This document shows, piece by piece, positions 8,037 to 16,891 of a stretch of 64,000 nt of DNA. Source of the stretch: Actinomadura rudentiformis (GTDB lineage Bacteria > Actinomycetota > Actinomycetes > Streptosporangiales > Streptosporangiaceae); contig NZ_WBMT01000001.1 of the NCBI RefSeq assembly GCF_008923185.1, forward strand, positions 558,001 through 622,000, written 5' to 3'. The position numbers and the translations under genes are program-made. The notes under the pieces were generated by a model. That model saw only the letters and a list, made by a program, of their open reading frames with translations. It was not told the DNA's origin and made no database searches. The stretch's first letter is position 1. Each line of letters begins with the position of its first letter.

Positions 8037-8050
8037 GGGACCTTCGGCCC
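8037..8050. promoter_or_regulatory. DosR/DevR-like box
   Basis: GGGACCTTCGGCCC, the same core as the box at 5633 and close to the dormancy-regulator motif known from mycobacteria. It precedes the decayed stress protein copy by about 100 bases, so it is likely the relic of that gene's promoter. Confidence 0.45.
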
Positions 8051-8143
8051 TAGGGCAGTCAGCGCGGCGGAACGAGCCTGAGAGGGACCGTCATGGAGCT
8101 ACCGCGGTTCCAGCCGGGACGCTTGAGGAGCTGAGAGGACACG

Positions 8144-8402
8144 TCCGAACCGATCGTTGTCGGCATCGACGGCTCTCCCGCGGCCGACAAGGCCGTGGAA
8201 TGGGCCGCGGACGAGGCGGCCCGCTTGCGGCGGCTGTTGCCCATCGTCCATGCGGTGGATTGCTAGCAATACACCCCCACCGATGTTCCGGCCGCCCGCC
8301 ACTGTCGAGGTGCTGACCGGTGCGGCGAACACGATGCTCGCCGCAGCCGAGGACCTGGCGCGTGACCGACGACGCGAGATCGAGATCGCAAGCGAGGTAC
8401 TG
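8144..8402 (+). pseudogene. Decayed universal stress protein gene
   Basis: From 8144 one frame reads EPIVVGIDGSPAADKAVEWA, DEAARLRRLLPIVHAVD and then a stop at 8263-8265. Downstream, in a different frame (~8305-8400), VEVLTGAANTMLAAAEDLAR continues the Usp pattern (loss of ~20-30 residues plus a frame change). The second half of the gene is missing. It is a third member of the Usp family seen at 5751 and 6626, broken by an internal deletion or stop and truncated around 8400. Confidence 0.75.
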
Positions 8403-8529
8403 AAGCCGCTCTACTGGCAGCTGGACCCGGCCGCCGTCGAAGGCTTCCTCACCCAGCGGTGCCGCCGAGTCAGCGGCGCCATGGTCGACACCACCACCGG
8501 CCGCGCAGTCACCGCGATTTGCCCGGTGC

Positions 8530-8672
8530 ATCTGCTCGGCCACCCCGCGCCTGGTTGATCAGGTAGCGGGCGCGTTCGGCGGTGCGCGGGTCGTCGGTGA
8601 CGATCGCGCCGCTGCTGGTGGTGATGAGCTTGTTGGCATTGAAGCTGAACGCCGTCCTCGGCTATGGATTGT
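8530..8672 (-). pseudogene. Fragment of a DegT/DnrJ/EryC1-type aminotransferase
   Basis: The complement reads AFSFNANKLITTSSGAIVTD, then DDPRTAERARYL and INQAR. FSFN-x-NK-x-ITT is the PLP-lysine region of the DegT/DnrJ/EryC1/StrS family, which makes amino sugars. Only ~45 codons remain of a ~370-residue family. It is bounded on the upstream side by an unrelated decayed frame near 8672. No partner sugar genes are nearby, so this is a left-over from a rearrangement. Confidence 0.7.
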
Positions 8673-9043
8673 GCGAGCTCGCAAGGCCACAACACAAGGT
8701 TTAGGGCGCGGGGCTGATCAAGGAATTCGACGGCGTCGGCGCTGACCTGCCCTCTGGGCGTCAGGCAGCAGTGCAGGCGCGGGATGGAATCGGTGCGGCC
8801 CCAGCCGTCATATGTCTCTTCGTAGCGGCGGCCGATCGCCTCGATCGCCTCGATCGCCTTGGGCCATCGAGCGGGAGACGGGAGCCGACGACGAACGGGC
8901 GGCAGTGTCGGGGTGGTGCGGACGATCCAGACCAGGTCCAGCTGGGTCTGGTCGGTGGTTCCGGCGACCTGTGCGCCACCGCAGACGCATGGTCGCAGAC
9001 CCCGTTGACAGCCTGAGTCGTAATGGCCTTAGCGCTGTTCATG
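8672..9043 (-). pseudogene. Decayed reading frame of unknown function
   Basis: From an ATG near 9043 (MNSAKAITTQAVNGVCDHA) the sequence changes frame near 8995. It then reads VAGTTDQTQLDLVWIVRTTP, RWPKAIEAIEAIGRRYEETY, DGWGRTDSIPRLHCCLTPRG and VSADAVEFLDQPRALNLVLW before running into the DegT fragment. Codon use and the absence of stops over ~110 codons suggest it was once coding. I do not recognise the family. Confidence 0.35.
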
Positions 9044-9392
9044 CTCAGAGGCCGCTTCGACAGGGCGTCTTGGCCTTCGCAACCGCGCCGGGCTGCTTTC
9101 GGCTCTCGGGCATCTGTCGCCTTCGCAGGCCATATGACGGGTCGAGTGTCGCCCGTTTCGCCATCGCGGAGGGCGAGGCTTGCAAACCTTTGCCCGATCC
9201 GAGGACTGGAGTCCTGGTCATGGACCAGCGATGTGACCGTCGGGGTGAGCCGTGGTAGCTGAGGTTTCAACGCCTCTGCGAGTCGTTCGCTATCCGCGAG
9301 GGCATCGACGACCGTTCTGCCACTCCCGTCCACGGCCGGGCCCTCGATTACGATCGAGGGCGAGCGCCTGGTTGTGGGCGGAGGCGGTGACG
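9044..9392. other. Non-coding or degraded stretch
   Basis: A minus-strand frame reading VDGSGRTVVDALADSERLAE is open across 9060-9333, but it has no convincing domain and no ribosome binding site. It may be the upstream part of the decayed gene at 8672-9043. No RNA or repeat is apparent. The last ~15 bases hold the ribosome binding site of the next gene. Confidence 0.3.
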
Positions 9393-9884
9393 ATGGGCCA
9401 TTGGTTTATCGCCGGGGATCGACGTGAGGAGTATACGGTCGAGCCGGCGCCGGAGCGCTGGCGCGAACTGCGGGTGGTGAACCTCAGGTGCGCGGTCGAG
9501 TCGCCGCACGGATTCGGGACGCTGATGCGTGACGTGCCGCCAGCCCCCTTTCAGGCCACTGGGTGCCGGCTTACCGCGTGGCTCCGTCCCGTCGATGTGG
9601 CCAGTTGGGCTGGCCTTTGGGCCCGAGTGGATGGCCCGCAAGAAGACCCCGCCAGTCGGCCGCCCATGTTGGCGTTCGACAACATGGGCGATCGTCCAGT
9701 ACGTGGTACCGCCGACTGGCAACGTTACGAGGTCGTGCTCGATGTGCCGCGCGCGGCGGTGAACGTGGCCTACGGCGTCTTGCTGGTCGGAGCTGGCGTT
9801 GTCAGTATCGCCGGGATCCGGCTGACACCTGCGCCATCCGGCCTGCGGCGAACCGGCGGCCCTCTGCCCAACTCTGCACCCTGA
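9393..9884 (+). CDS. AraC-regulator-associated effector-like domain protein
   Basis: 163 residues starting MGHWFIAGDRREEYTVEP. The body resembles a stand-alone domain that I recall at the C terminus of some AraC-type regulators and in short hypothetical proteins: GFGTLMRDVPPAPFQATGCR, LTAWLRPVDVASWAGLWARV, LAFDNMGDRPVRGTADWQRY and VVLDVPRAAVNVAYGVLL. It probably has a jelly-roll-like binding fold. No HTH is present. I chose the ATG at 9393 because GGAGG lies 9 bases upstream and homologous sequence begins there. It converges on the WD40 gene, with 8 bases between stops. Confidence 0.65.
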   Translation: MGHWFIAGDRREEYTVEPAPERWRELRVVNLRCAVESPHGFGTLMRDVPPAPFQATGCRLTAWLRPVDVASWAGLWARVDGPQEDPASRPPMLAFDNMGDRPVRGTADWQRYEVVLDVPRAAVNVAYGVLLVGAGVVSIAGIRLTPAPSGLRRTGGPLPNSAP

Positions 9885-9892
9885 CCAGCACA

Positions 9893-11008
9893 TCACTGCG
9901 CGCTGCGGCGCAGGACGAAGACCTCGCCCTCGCACACGATCGCGAGCGCCCCAGCTGCAGACAGGGCAAGCCCCGAACAGTCGGCTGGCAACCAGATGGT
10001 TACGACTGGCTGTCGGCGAGCGAGATCCCAGAATTGAACCCGCCCGAGCCGGTCGCCCGTCACGGCTACCGGTCCGCCGGGCAGACCGGCGAATGACAGG
10101 TGTGTGATCGGGCTGTCGTGCGGGTCTGGCAGTTCGGCGATACAGATGTAATGGTCTGGATCCCACAATCGCACGACGCCGTCCGCGTCTCCGCTGACCA
10201 ACCACCGCTGGCCATCGATGGAACCACCGGCTATCACGTTCACCCACTCCGAGCCGGGCATGGCCACGACCTCGCCGGACAGATCCCAGACCCGCATGCC
10301 GGCGTTCCCGTCGGCCGTCGCCAGTCGGGGACCGCGATCGACGTCCAGCAGTGTGAGAGCCTGCACCCCATTGTCGTGCGGTCCCATCGGCACGCCTTCT
10401 GCCCCGCTCGCGACGTCCCAACTGCGAACGGTACCCTGACCGTCGGCGACGAAAGCCAGCAACCCGGCGCTGGTGTCCGCGACGGTGACCGCAGTGACCG
10501 GCTTGGCGACCGGGCCGAGCCGACGCGGTTCGGCGGTCAGGTCGTCGCACCAGAGCCACCCCGATCCGTCGGCCGAGCCGCCTAGAATCACGCTGCCTTG
10601 CTGGGCCATGGTTGCCGCGAGATGGGTGATCGCGCCGGTGGCGCCGGGGATTCTGTACCGGCCTTCGTGGGTGTTCCCGGACCAGGCAGTGAGCGATCCG
10701 TCGACATGGCCGGTCACAAGGAGGGACTCGCTGGCGGAGGCGGCCCAGGCCACCATCTGCACGCCCGGATCGGCCGCGCTGTTCTCGCCCTCCCTTGGGT
10801 GCTGCAGGTTCCAAGTGCGCAGGACACCGTCCTGGTTAACGGTGACTGCGGCGAGCATGTCGTCCATCAGGTAACAGGTCAGCGCGTATGCGGTCTCGTC
10901 GGGCCGGGCCTGGATCAGGTGGCTGGATCCAGAGCGCAGATCCCACACCCGCAGCCCCTGGTTGCGGATGGCGATCACGGCAAAGGCTCGGGTGTCGTCG
11001 TAGCACAC
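9893..11008 (-). CDS. WD40-repeat segment of a split HTH-NTPase-WD40 (STAND) protein
   Basis: 371 codons of WD40-type repeats with recurring blades such as GLRVWDLRSG, VRSWDVASG, MRVWDLSGE, VRLWDPDHY and VQFWDLARR. It begins VCYDDTRAFAVIAIRNQG, a direct continuation of the preceding segment, whose text ends SSEVTKM. The two segments overlap in different frames at a GGGG run near 10998-11001; one extra G would join them. It is therefore most likely the C-terminal propeller of one ~1,240-residue protein and not an independent gene. No ribosome binding site precedes its first ATG or GTG. It may be a pseudogene, a programmed frameshift or a sequencing error. Confidence 0.75.
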   Translation of the reverse strand: MCYDDTRAFAVIAIRNQGLRVWDLRSGSSHLIQARPDETAYALTCYLMDDMLAAVTVNQDGVLRTWNLQHPREGENSAADPGVQMVAWAASASESLLVTGHVDGSLTAWSGNTHEGRYRIPGATGAITHLAATMAQQGSVILGGSADGSGWLWCDDLTAEPRRLGPVAKPVTAVTVADTSAGLLAFVADGQGTVRSWDVASGAEGVPMGPHDNGVQALTLLDVDRGPRLATADGNAGMRVWDLSGEVVAMPGSEWVNVIAGGSIDGQRWLVSGDADGVVRLWDPDHYICIAELPDPHDSPITHLSFAGLPGGPVAVTGDRLGRVQFWDLARRQPVVTIWLPADCSGLALSAAGALAIVCEGEVFVLRRSAQ

Positions 11009-13008
11009 CCCATCTTGGTGACCTCGCTGCTGAGGTCATCGATCGACGCCTGCACGGCTCGCGCGCCGGGTTGCCACAGCCGGGCGACACCGTCGAGGTG
11101 GACTGTCAGCAGCAGGCGCCGGCCGTCCACCTCCGCGGTGGCAACTAGGCCGATGTCGTGACGACCATCGCACAGCGCTCCGAGCAGCTCGCCCGATTGC
11201 AGGTCCCACGCCTGCACGGTGAGGTCCGTGTCGATGACCGCGATGGCCTCACGGCCATCGGCCTCCAGGCATGCCATCGGCGACAACCGGCTGCTGGTGG
11301 CGATGGTGGCGATGATGGTGCCGTGGTTGAGGTCCCACGCCACCACGACACCGTCCTCATCCTTGGTAATCCCGACCTGCGTTCCAAACGCCGTCGTCGT
11401 GCATACCGCGTTGACGGCCGTCTCGTGTCCTGGCCACGCGGCGCCGGGCGCCCCTGAGATCAGGTCCCACAGCTGTACCGCACCGTCCAGACCACCGGCC
11501 AGCGCGACTGGCCGACCCTCTACGATGGCAGTTGCGAACGCGGGAACGCCGGGGCTCTGCAGATCGCCCAGCGAGTCCAGCTCTTCTCCACTGGTGAGGT
11601 CCCACATCCGCAAGGAGGCGCTGTTGCTGCTGGTCAGCAACTTCTGTCGGTCCAACACCTCGACGCATTGCAGGTGCACGGCGGCTGGCTCGACCCCGAG
11701 CACCGCCCGGTAGCCGTGATCCTGGGTCACCATGGCACGCTCGACCTGCCACGGCAGGTCCCGGTTGAGGGCGGCCAGCAGATCGGACGCCCCCTGCCGG
11801 GCGGCCTCGAAAGCCAGGCAAGTGCGTCGGGGGGCAGCGGCGTCGTCTGGGTGCCGCACCGCCACCGCCTGGAAAACCATGGCGATCGTTTGGCCAGCGG
11901 TGGTCGTTACCTGGTTAAGAGCAGCCAGTAGTGATGTGAGGTCGGCATGGCATAGAAAGCCGACGTCCGCGATCAGATCGTCGATCTCCTGGGCCGCCGC
12001 CGCGTGAGTGGCGAGGTGCGCTAGGACGTATGGATGGGCGTTGGCCCAGTCCAGACGGCCGGTGTCGGGTTGCGAAGGGACTGTGGCGATCAAGGCTTTC
12101 GTGATCCGGCGCTGGGCCTCACGTTCGCGCCGCGGCTCCCGCAGCGCCCGGGAAAGTTCGTCGTGGGAGAGCCGGAACCGGGTGGTCCCGTCGGCGATCG
12201 TCACCTCGTCGATGTAGGCACCGGCGTGGTTCAGCAGCCATTGAACGTCCTCGTCCACGCATCGCCGACCCGACAGAGCCGTCGCCAGCGGCGACCACAC
12301 GTGGTCCCACGGCAATCCCGATCCAAGCGCGTAGGCCAAGGGTGTCAGCAGCCGGCGAACCAGCGGCTCACGGTCGCCGAACCGTCCCAACCATGAGCGG
12401 AATGCGGCGGCCGCCTCGGTCGGCAGGTTTCGCACCCAGCCCTCACGGCTGGGGTCCACGTCCAGTTGGCCCCCGTTGACCGCCTCCACGATCATCCGTG
12501 CGACCAGGAATGACGCACCGGCCCGGTGGGCAATGCCGTTCACCAGGACCGCGCGAACTGTCCGGTCACCCCGGTCGGCGAGTATCCCGGCGACGTACCG
12601 TCGGATGTCCTCCGGGTCGGCGTAGGTGCCTCGATCCAACTCGACGGGGTGGAATACATGCCGGCTCAACCCGGCCAAAGTTTCGCGGCGGCCGCCGACC
12701 AGTAGCCGTAGCCCAGGTGTCAAGGAAAGCGGCCGCAGCAGCTCTTCGGAGATCCGGAGATGTTCCTCGTTGTCTTCGGCGACACCGCTCTCGTCCAGCG
12801 CATCGATCATGATAGTGGCCGAGACTGTCCGTCGACTGAGCTCGAAAAGGAGCGTGGGCACCGAGACCGCGGACAGGCCCAACCCGTCGGCGATTCGAGT
12901 GACCAGGTCGTCGAGGGTCAGTCGCCGGGCATGAATGGCCAGTGTGATCGAGCCAGCCAGCTCATCAGCGCCGGGTTGCGGCACGGGACCGGGAGAGCAG
13001 GTGGCCAA
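10975..13008 (-). CDS. NTPase and WD40 segment of the split STAND protein
   Basis: 677 codons. It starts just after the Walker A and contains the Walker B-like SATIMIDALDESG (residues ~70-80). Next come helical winged-helix-like sections (LSHDELSRALREPRRERE) and a long helical spacer to residue ~400, then the first WD40 blades (LRMWDLTSGEE, VQLWDLISGAP, VVAWDLNHG, VQAWDLQSGE, ARLWQPGAR). The P-loop itself is in the upstream frame (12965-13612). STAND NTPases with WD40 sensors act as signal or defence switches that oligomerise on ligand binding. Which role applies here is unknown. Confidence 0.75.
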   Translation of the reverse strand: MATCSPGPVPQPGADELAGSITLAIHARRLTLDDLVTRIADGLGLSAVSVPTLLFELSRRTVSATIMIDALDESGVAEDNEEHLRISEELLRPLSLTPGLRLLVGGRRETLAGLSRHVFHPVELDRGTYADPEDIRRYVAGILADRGDRTVRAVLVNGIAHRAGASFLVARMIVEAVNGGQLDVDPSREGWVRNLPTEAAAAFRSWLGRFGDREPLVRRLLTPLAYALGSGLPWDHVWSPLATALSGRRCVDEDVQWLLNHAGAYIDEVTIADGTTRFRLSHDELSRALREPRREREAQRRITKALIATVPSQPDTGRLDWANAHPYVLAHLATHAAAAQEIDDLIADVGFLCHADLTSLLAALNQVTTTAGQTIAMVFQAVAVRHPDDAAAPRRTCLAFEAARQGASDLLAALNRDLPWQVERAMVTQDHGYRAVLGVEPAAVHLQCVEVLDRQKLLTSSNSASLRMWDLTSGEELDSLGDLQSPGVPAFATAIVEGRPVALAGGLDGAVQLWDLISGAPGAAWPGHETAVNAVCTTTAFGTQVGITKDEDGVVVAWDLNHGTIIATIATSSRLSPMACLEADGREAIAVIDTDLTVQAWDLQSGELLGALCDGRHDIGLVATAEVDGRRLLLTVHLDGVARLWQPGARAVQASIDDLSSEVTKMGCATTTPEPLP

Positions 13009-13612
13009 GCAAAGCCGATTTTCCGGAACCGGGCGCCCCAGTCACCACGACCGACCGCCAAGTATGCCCGGCCGACGTGAGCCACTCGGTCAACTCTGAG
13101 ATGGCCCGCTGTCGTCCGACGAAGTAGGAACCCCGCTCTGTTGGATACTCAACGCCGCGCGCACGCGGCGCGAAGTGGCCGCTCCAGTCCAGCTCCGCAG
13201 CGGCAGCGGCGTCGATACCTGCGCTTCCCGTGCGGGCAGCGAACCGATCGGCCGATTGCCGTTTAGTCCAGGATGGCGGGTAGGGGTGGGCGGTGGCCGG
13301 ATTGGCCGCCTTCCACAGCGCGTCGGCCCGGTCCAGCAGAACCTGGCGGCCGTGCTCGTCCTTGGGAATGCAGGCGGTGACGACCAGCCGTACGAATTCG
13401 AAGTCGGGGCGCTCCCGGCCAGAAAGCAGCCGGGAGATCACGTCCCTGGAGTAGGGAATCTGCGGGTTCATCTCGAGCTTGCGCAAGGTCAGCCCGGCTG
13501 CGTCGATTTGCTCTCGCAGCCACTGTGCGAGTTCACGGACCTCCAACAGATCGCCTTGGAGATCGCCCCACCGGCGTCCGGCCTTGCGCCCCGGTGCCAT
13601 ACCTTCAGCCAC
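12965..13612 (-). CDS. HTH and P-loop N-terminal segment of the split STAND protein
   Basis: 215 codons with an XRE-like HTH (LREQIDAAGLTLRKLEMN, YSRDVISRLLSGRERPDFEF), a linker, FVGRQRAISELTEWL and the Walker A GAPGSGKSALLGHLL, then a stop 10 residues later. The +1 frame carries on with the expected sequence (PGADELAGSITLAIHAR), so a single-base change between 12985 and 13005 breaks the protein. I favour the GTG at 13612, which has AGAAGGG 6 bases upstream; the ATG at 13600 is the alternative. HTH-STAND-WD40 fusions are typical of multicellular actinobacteria. Confidence 0.7.
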   Translation of the reverse strand: MAEGMAPGRKAGRRWGDLQGDLLEVRELAQWLREQIDAAGLTLRKLEMNPQIPYSRDVISRLLSGRERPDFEFVRLVVTACIPKDEHGRQVLLDRADALWKAANPATAHPYPPSWTKRQSADRFAARTGSAGIDAAAAAELDWSGHFAPRARGVEYPTERGSYFVGRQRAISELTEWLTSAGHTWRSVVVTGAPGSGKSALLGHLLSRSRAATRR

Positions 13613-14269
13613 CGTCCGCCCTTCTACCGTCTGCCTCCCGCCGCGTGGCAGCCAGGCGCCCCCCGCCCCGGCCAGGTGCTCGCCCACAGACAGGTTGTCG
13701 CACGCCAACTCGCGACGTCCTCAATACCGCCACAGCGACCTGCGCTAAGCCCGAAAGCGGCTCGAAGACAATCAGGCGTGACCTGACATTCGAGTCATGA
13801 CGACTCCGAAGAAGAGGCCTGCCTCCCATCCCCGAACAAGCCGTCCACTCCACGATAAAACGCCCGCGTCCATCGTAGGAATCACCATCCGTTACTGCAG
13901 AAGGACGCTGCAGGATCGAGTCCGCCAGGGCCTTCAGAACGGCAAGGTCGGCGTCTCACTGCTGGCGCGGACGGCGCGGCGGATGAGATTGCGGACGGGC
14001 TGGATGGACGCCACCCGCATGCGGGGTGCGGTCGTCGCCGGACTGGTCGCCGCTGCCCTGTACGCCATCCTGAGCGAGGCGCTGCGTCACCTGCTCGGAT
14101 GACCGACGTGGACCATGGCGTCGCCGCGCCCGGTCCACCGTCGCGAGGATTCTGGCAAGCATAAGTAGGCACTCTCGGCCGCTGTCGGTTCGTATATCCC
14201 CGCGCGCAATCCCGACACAAGGTCGGGAAGGGGCCAAGGAAGGCCTCGGTCCGCGATGACTGGTGACGC
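13613..14269. other. Mostly non-coding stretch with one doubtful small frame
   Basis: Apart from the doubtful frame at 13797-14102 I see no gene, RNA or repeat. The part next to 13612 must hold the promoter of the STAND gene, but I cannot point to a convincing -10/-35 pair. Confidence 0.3.
13797..14102 (+). CDS. Doubtful small protein with a C-terminal membrane helix
   Basis: 101 codons starting MTTPKKRPASHPRT, arginine-rich in the middle and ending MRGAVVAGLVAAALYAILSE, which could be one transmembrane helix. No ribosome binding site precedes the ATG (ACATTCGAGTC), and no family is recognised. It lies in a region rich in gene fragments. It may be a real tail-anchored peptide or chance. Confidence 0.25.
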   Translation: MTTPKKRPASHPRTSRPLHDKTPASIVGITIRYCRRTLQDRVRQGLQNGKVGVSLLARTARRMRLRTGWMDATRMRGAVVAGLVAAALYAILSEALRHLLG

Positions 14270-14371
14270 TCAGTCGGATAGTTCGTCGGCGTCGCGCAAC
14301 AGGTGGATGCCACCTTCGCCCAGGTTGGGAAGGGCGAAGTTGTACTTGCCGGCTACGTTAATGTGCACGCG
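14270..14371 (-). pseudogene. C-terminal remnant of a Tn3-family transposase
   Basis: The complement reads VHINVAGKYNFALPNLGEGG, then IHLLRDADELSD and a stop. The pattern HIN-x3-G-x-Y-x-F-x-LP...LR near a protein end is how many Tn3-family transposases finish. Only ~33 codons remain, butted against the HEAT pseudogene. The match is by eye and short. Confidence 0.4.
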
Positions 14372-15568
14372 GACGAACGGTGCACACCTGTGCGCCGGGG
14401 CTCCCGACATCACTGGCCCTAGCCTGGTCCAGGTGTGTCAGTGCCTGGGCGGTGAAGCTGCCGACGTGGTGGTCGGTGTCGTCCTGGCCGCGTTCAAGAT
14501 GTGGGCGCAGTGTGTCTCGTTCGGCCGGCGTCAGCTCTCGTTCCTGGACCTCGTGGAGGAAGCTCAGCGCCGCGCCCAGGCGCACGTCCGGGTAGGCGTC
14601 GTTGAGAAACCTCAGCCGGCCGGTGAAGTCCATGTCGCCGAATCGCTCGGCGAGATGCAGAGCGGTGGAGCGCACCCGGCCCTCAGGGTCTTCGAGCAGT
14701 GCCGGCAGCAGGAGGCGCACCTGCGGAATGTGTCACAGGGCGTTGTGGTAGGTGTTGGCGTTCTCTGCGTCGCGGCTGAGCATGCGCGTCAACCGCTCGG
14801 CCGACCGGCGCGCCAGCTCGCGCACTGCGGGGTCGTCGGCGGGAGGTGGTACCGGCTGCCCGGGAACGCGTTCGGCCCGCCACCGCTCCAGTCTGCCAGG
14901 CAGGTCACCGTCGAACCGTTCAAAGAAGGCGCCCAGCCCGCCGACCGCACCCAGGCGTAGCGGCTCGTCCGGAGCATCCAACAGTCCGAACAGGTACTCG
15001 GCCTCAGCGACACCGCCGGCGGCGCCCAGCCCTCGGACGGCCGCAGCACGCACCTCGCCCCGCTGCGACCCGGGCGCCCCGACGAACCGCCGCAGCAGGT
15101 CAACAGCGCCTGTACGACCCGCGGCTCGGGATCCCACAGCCGGCGCCAGGCCGCCTCGAGCGCCTCGGGCCCGGCGCTGACACCCATTCCCGGAATGCCG
15201 GCTGTTGGACCGGCCAGCATGTCCAGCGCCCGCCGGCGCACGTCGCCCGTCGCGGTACGCACCAGATCGGCGAACACGGCGTCGGCCTCGGGCAACACCC
15301 GCAACAGAGACCCGGCCGCCCCCCACACCAGCGGGTCGTCACCGACGAACAGCGGGACCAGGGACTCGGCCGGCACCTCTTCGCCCTACCTGCCAAGCCC
15401 CAGAGCCGCAGCCGCGCGTACCTGCGGCACCGGGTCGGCGGTCAGGGCGACCAGCTCGGTGACATGCCCGGGAGCCTCACTTAGACCCTTGGCCGCGGCC
15501 GCCCGGCGCGCAGGCTCGGGCGAGCCGAGCTCACGCAAGAAGAATGCAACCTGGTGACCAGCGATCAT
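14358..15568 (-). pseudogene. HEAT-repeat protein pseudogene
   Basis: From the ATG at 15568 (GGGGAG upstream) the frame reads MIAGHQVAFFLRELGSPEPA and QVRAAAALGLGR, then an in-frame TAG at 15386-15388. It resumes GEEVPAESLVPLFVGDDPLV and WRRLWDPEPRVVQALL, changes frame near 15080-15110, and continues VRAAAVRGLGAAGGVAEAEY. A TGA follows at 14733-14735, then VRLLLPALLEDPEGRVRSTA. Two stops and one frameshift therefore interrupt one HEAT-repeat protein of ~400 residues. Related repeats occur in the gene at 20915. The 3' end is replaced by unrelated sequence next to the Tn3 remnant. Confidence 0.8.
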
Positions 15569-15689
15569 GACCATTCTCCCCGTGATCGGTCCTGCCGCTG
15601 AGACGATCCAGGTGAGCCGCCGGTTGACACAACAGCCGGGACACCTGATCCACCGATCCTTTTGCGCAGTGGTTCGGTGAGGCCGACCC

Positions 15690-16680
15690 AACGCGTGGAT
15701 CGCTGTTGAGTTGCGGGTCGGCTGCGGCAGGTGGAGAAGTGGCGGCGGGCCTGGCGTGAGGGCGGGGTGGAGGCGCTGCGGTCCAAGCGCCCGCATAGGC
15801 GGACGCGGCTGGACGATGCGGCTTTCGCGCGGTTGGAGGCCGAGCTCAATTGCGGCCCGGCCGCGCACGGCTATGGCGGTGACCAGCGGTGGACGCTGGG
15901 CCGGGTGACCGCGCTGATCCGGCGACTGTTCGGGATCGACTACTCCCTGCCCGGGGTGTCGCTGCTGCTGCGCCGCAACGGCTGGTCGGTGCAGGTGGCC
16001 GGGCGCCGCGCCACCGAACGTGACGATCACGCCGTGCAGGTGTGGAAAAGAGCAGGTGTGGCCGCAGGTGGAAGGACCGCGGCGGACCTGGGCGCCTGGA
16101 TCTGTTTCCTCGATGAGACCGGTGAGGGGCGCAGACCGCCCAAAGGAGGCTCCTGGAGTCGGCGGGGACACCGGCCGCAGGTGAGGGTGCACGGCGGCGA
16201 CCACGGCGGGCGGGTCTCGGTCGCCGGGATGGTCTGCTACCTGGCCAGCGGTCCCGGCTGATCTACCGGCTGCGCCGGTACCGCCGCCGCCCAGGCGAAC
16301 GCGCCGCCTTCACCCTTGCCGAGTACACGAGCATGCTGCAGGCCGCCCACCAGCAACTGCCCGGCGAAAAGATCGTGCTGATCTGGGACAACCTGAGCAT
16401 CCACCACTCGACGGCGATGCGCGCATTCATCGACGCCCACGCCGACTGGCTCACGGTGTTCCACCTGCCGCCCTACGCCCCAGAACTCAATGCCACCGAG
16501 GGTGGCCTGTGCTGAAACGCTCCATGACCAACTTCCTGGCCACCGACCTGGACCACCTGACCGGCATGATCAAGCACCGCCTCAAAGTGATCCAATGCCA
16601 CCCCGACGTGATCGATGGCTGCCTGACCACCACAGGCCTCACCATCACCCACACCCGCCATCACCCATTAACCCTGGTTA
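15690..16680 (+). mobile_element. Broken IS630-family transposase gene
   Basis: Three frames together make one IS630-type DDE transposase. The HTH part (IAVELRVG, then LRQVEKWRRAWREGG after a frame change near 15710) is followed by FARLEAELNCGP and the catalytic ICFLDETGEGRRPPKGGSW, with a stop near 16261. From ~16255 in the next frame come RAAFTLAEYTSMLQAAHQQ, IVLIWDNLSIHHS and FHLPPYAPELNATEG, and from ~16509 LKRSMTNFLATDLDHLT and HPDVIDGCLTTTGL. The D, D and E catalytic positions are recognisable, but the gene is broken at least twice besides the N-terminal shift. I could not find terminal inverted repeats by eye. It sits beside the HEAT pseudogene start. Confidence 0.85.
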
Positions 16681-16891
16681 GCGTGGCTGGCAGGACGTTT
16701 GGCCGCGCCCGGGACGGCTTTGCGGTCTTTCCTCAGGGCAGAGGTGGCGAGGGATCCGATGCCGGAGGGGTGGGCGGCCCGAACGGGCGTTTACGGCGCT
16801 GTGGGTAACGCAGTGGCGATGTCCCTCAGTCTCCCCACGCGACCACGTCTCATCGATGCTGCTGCGCCGGCGGGTGTCGACATCCGCCTGC

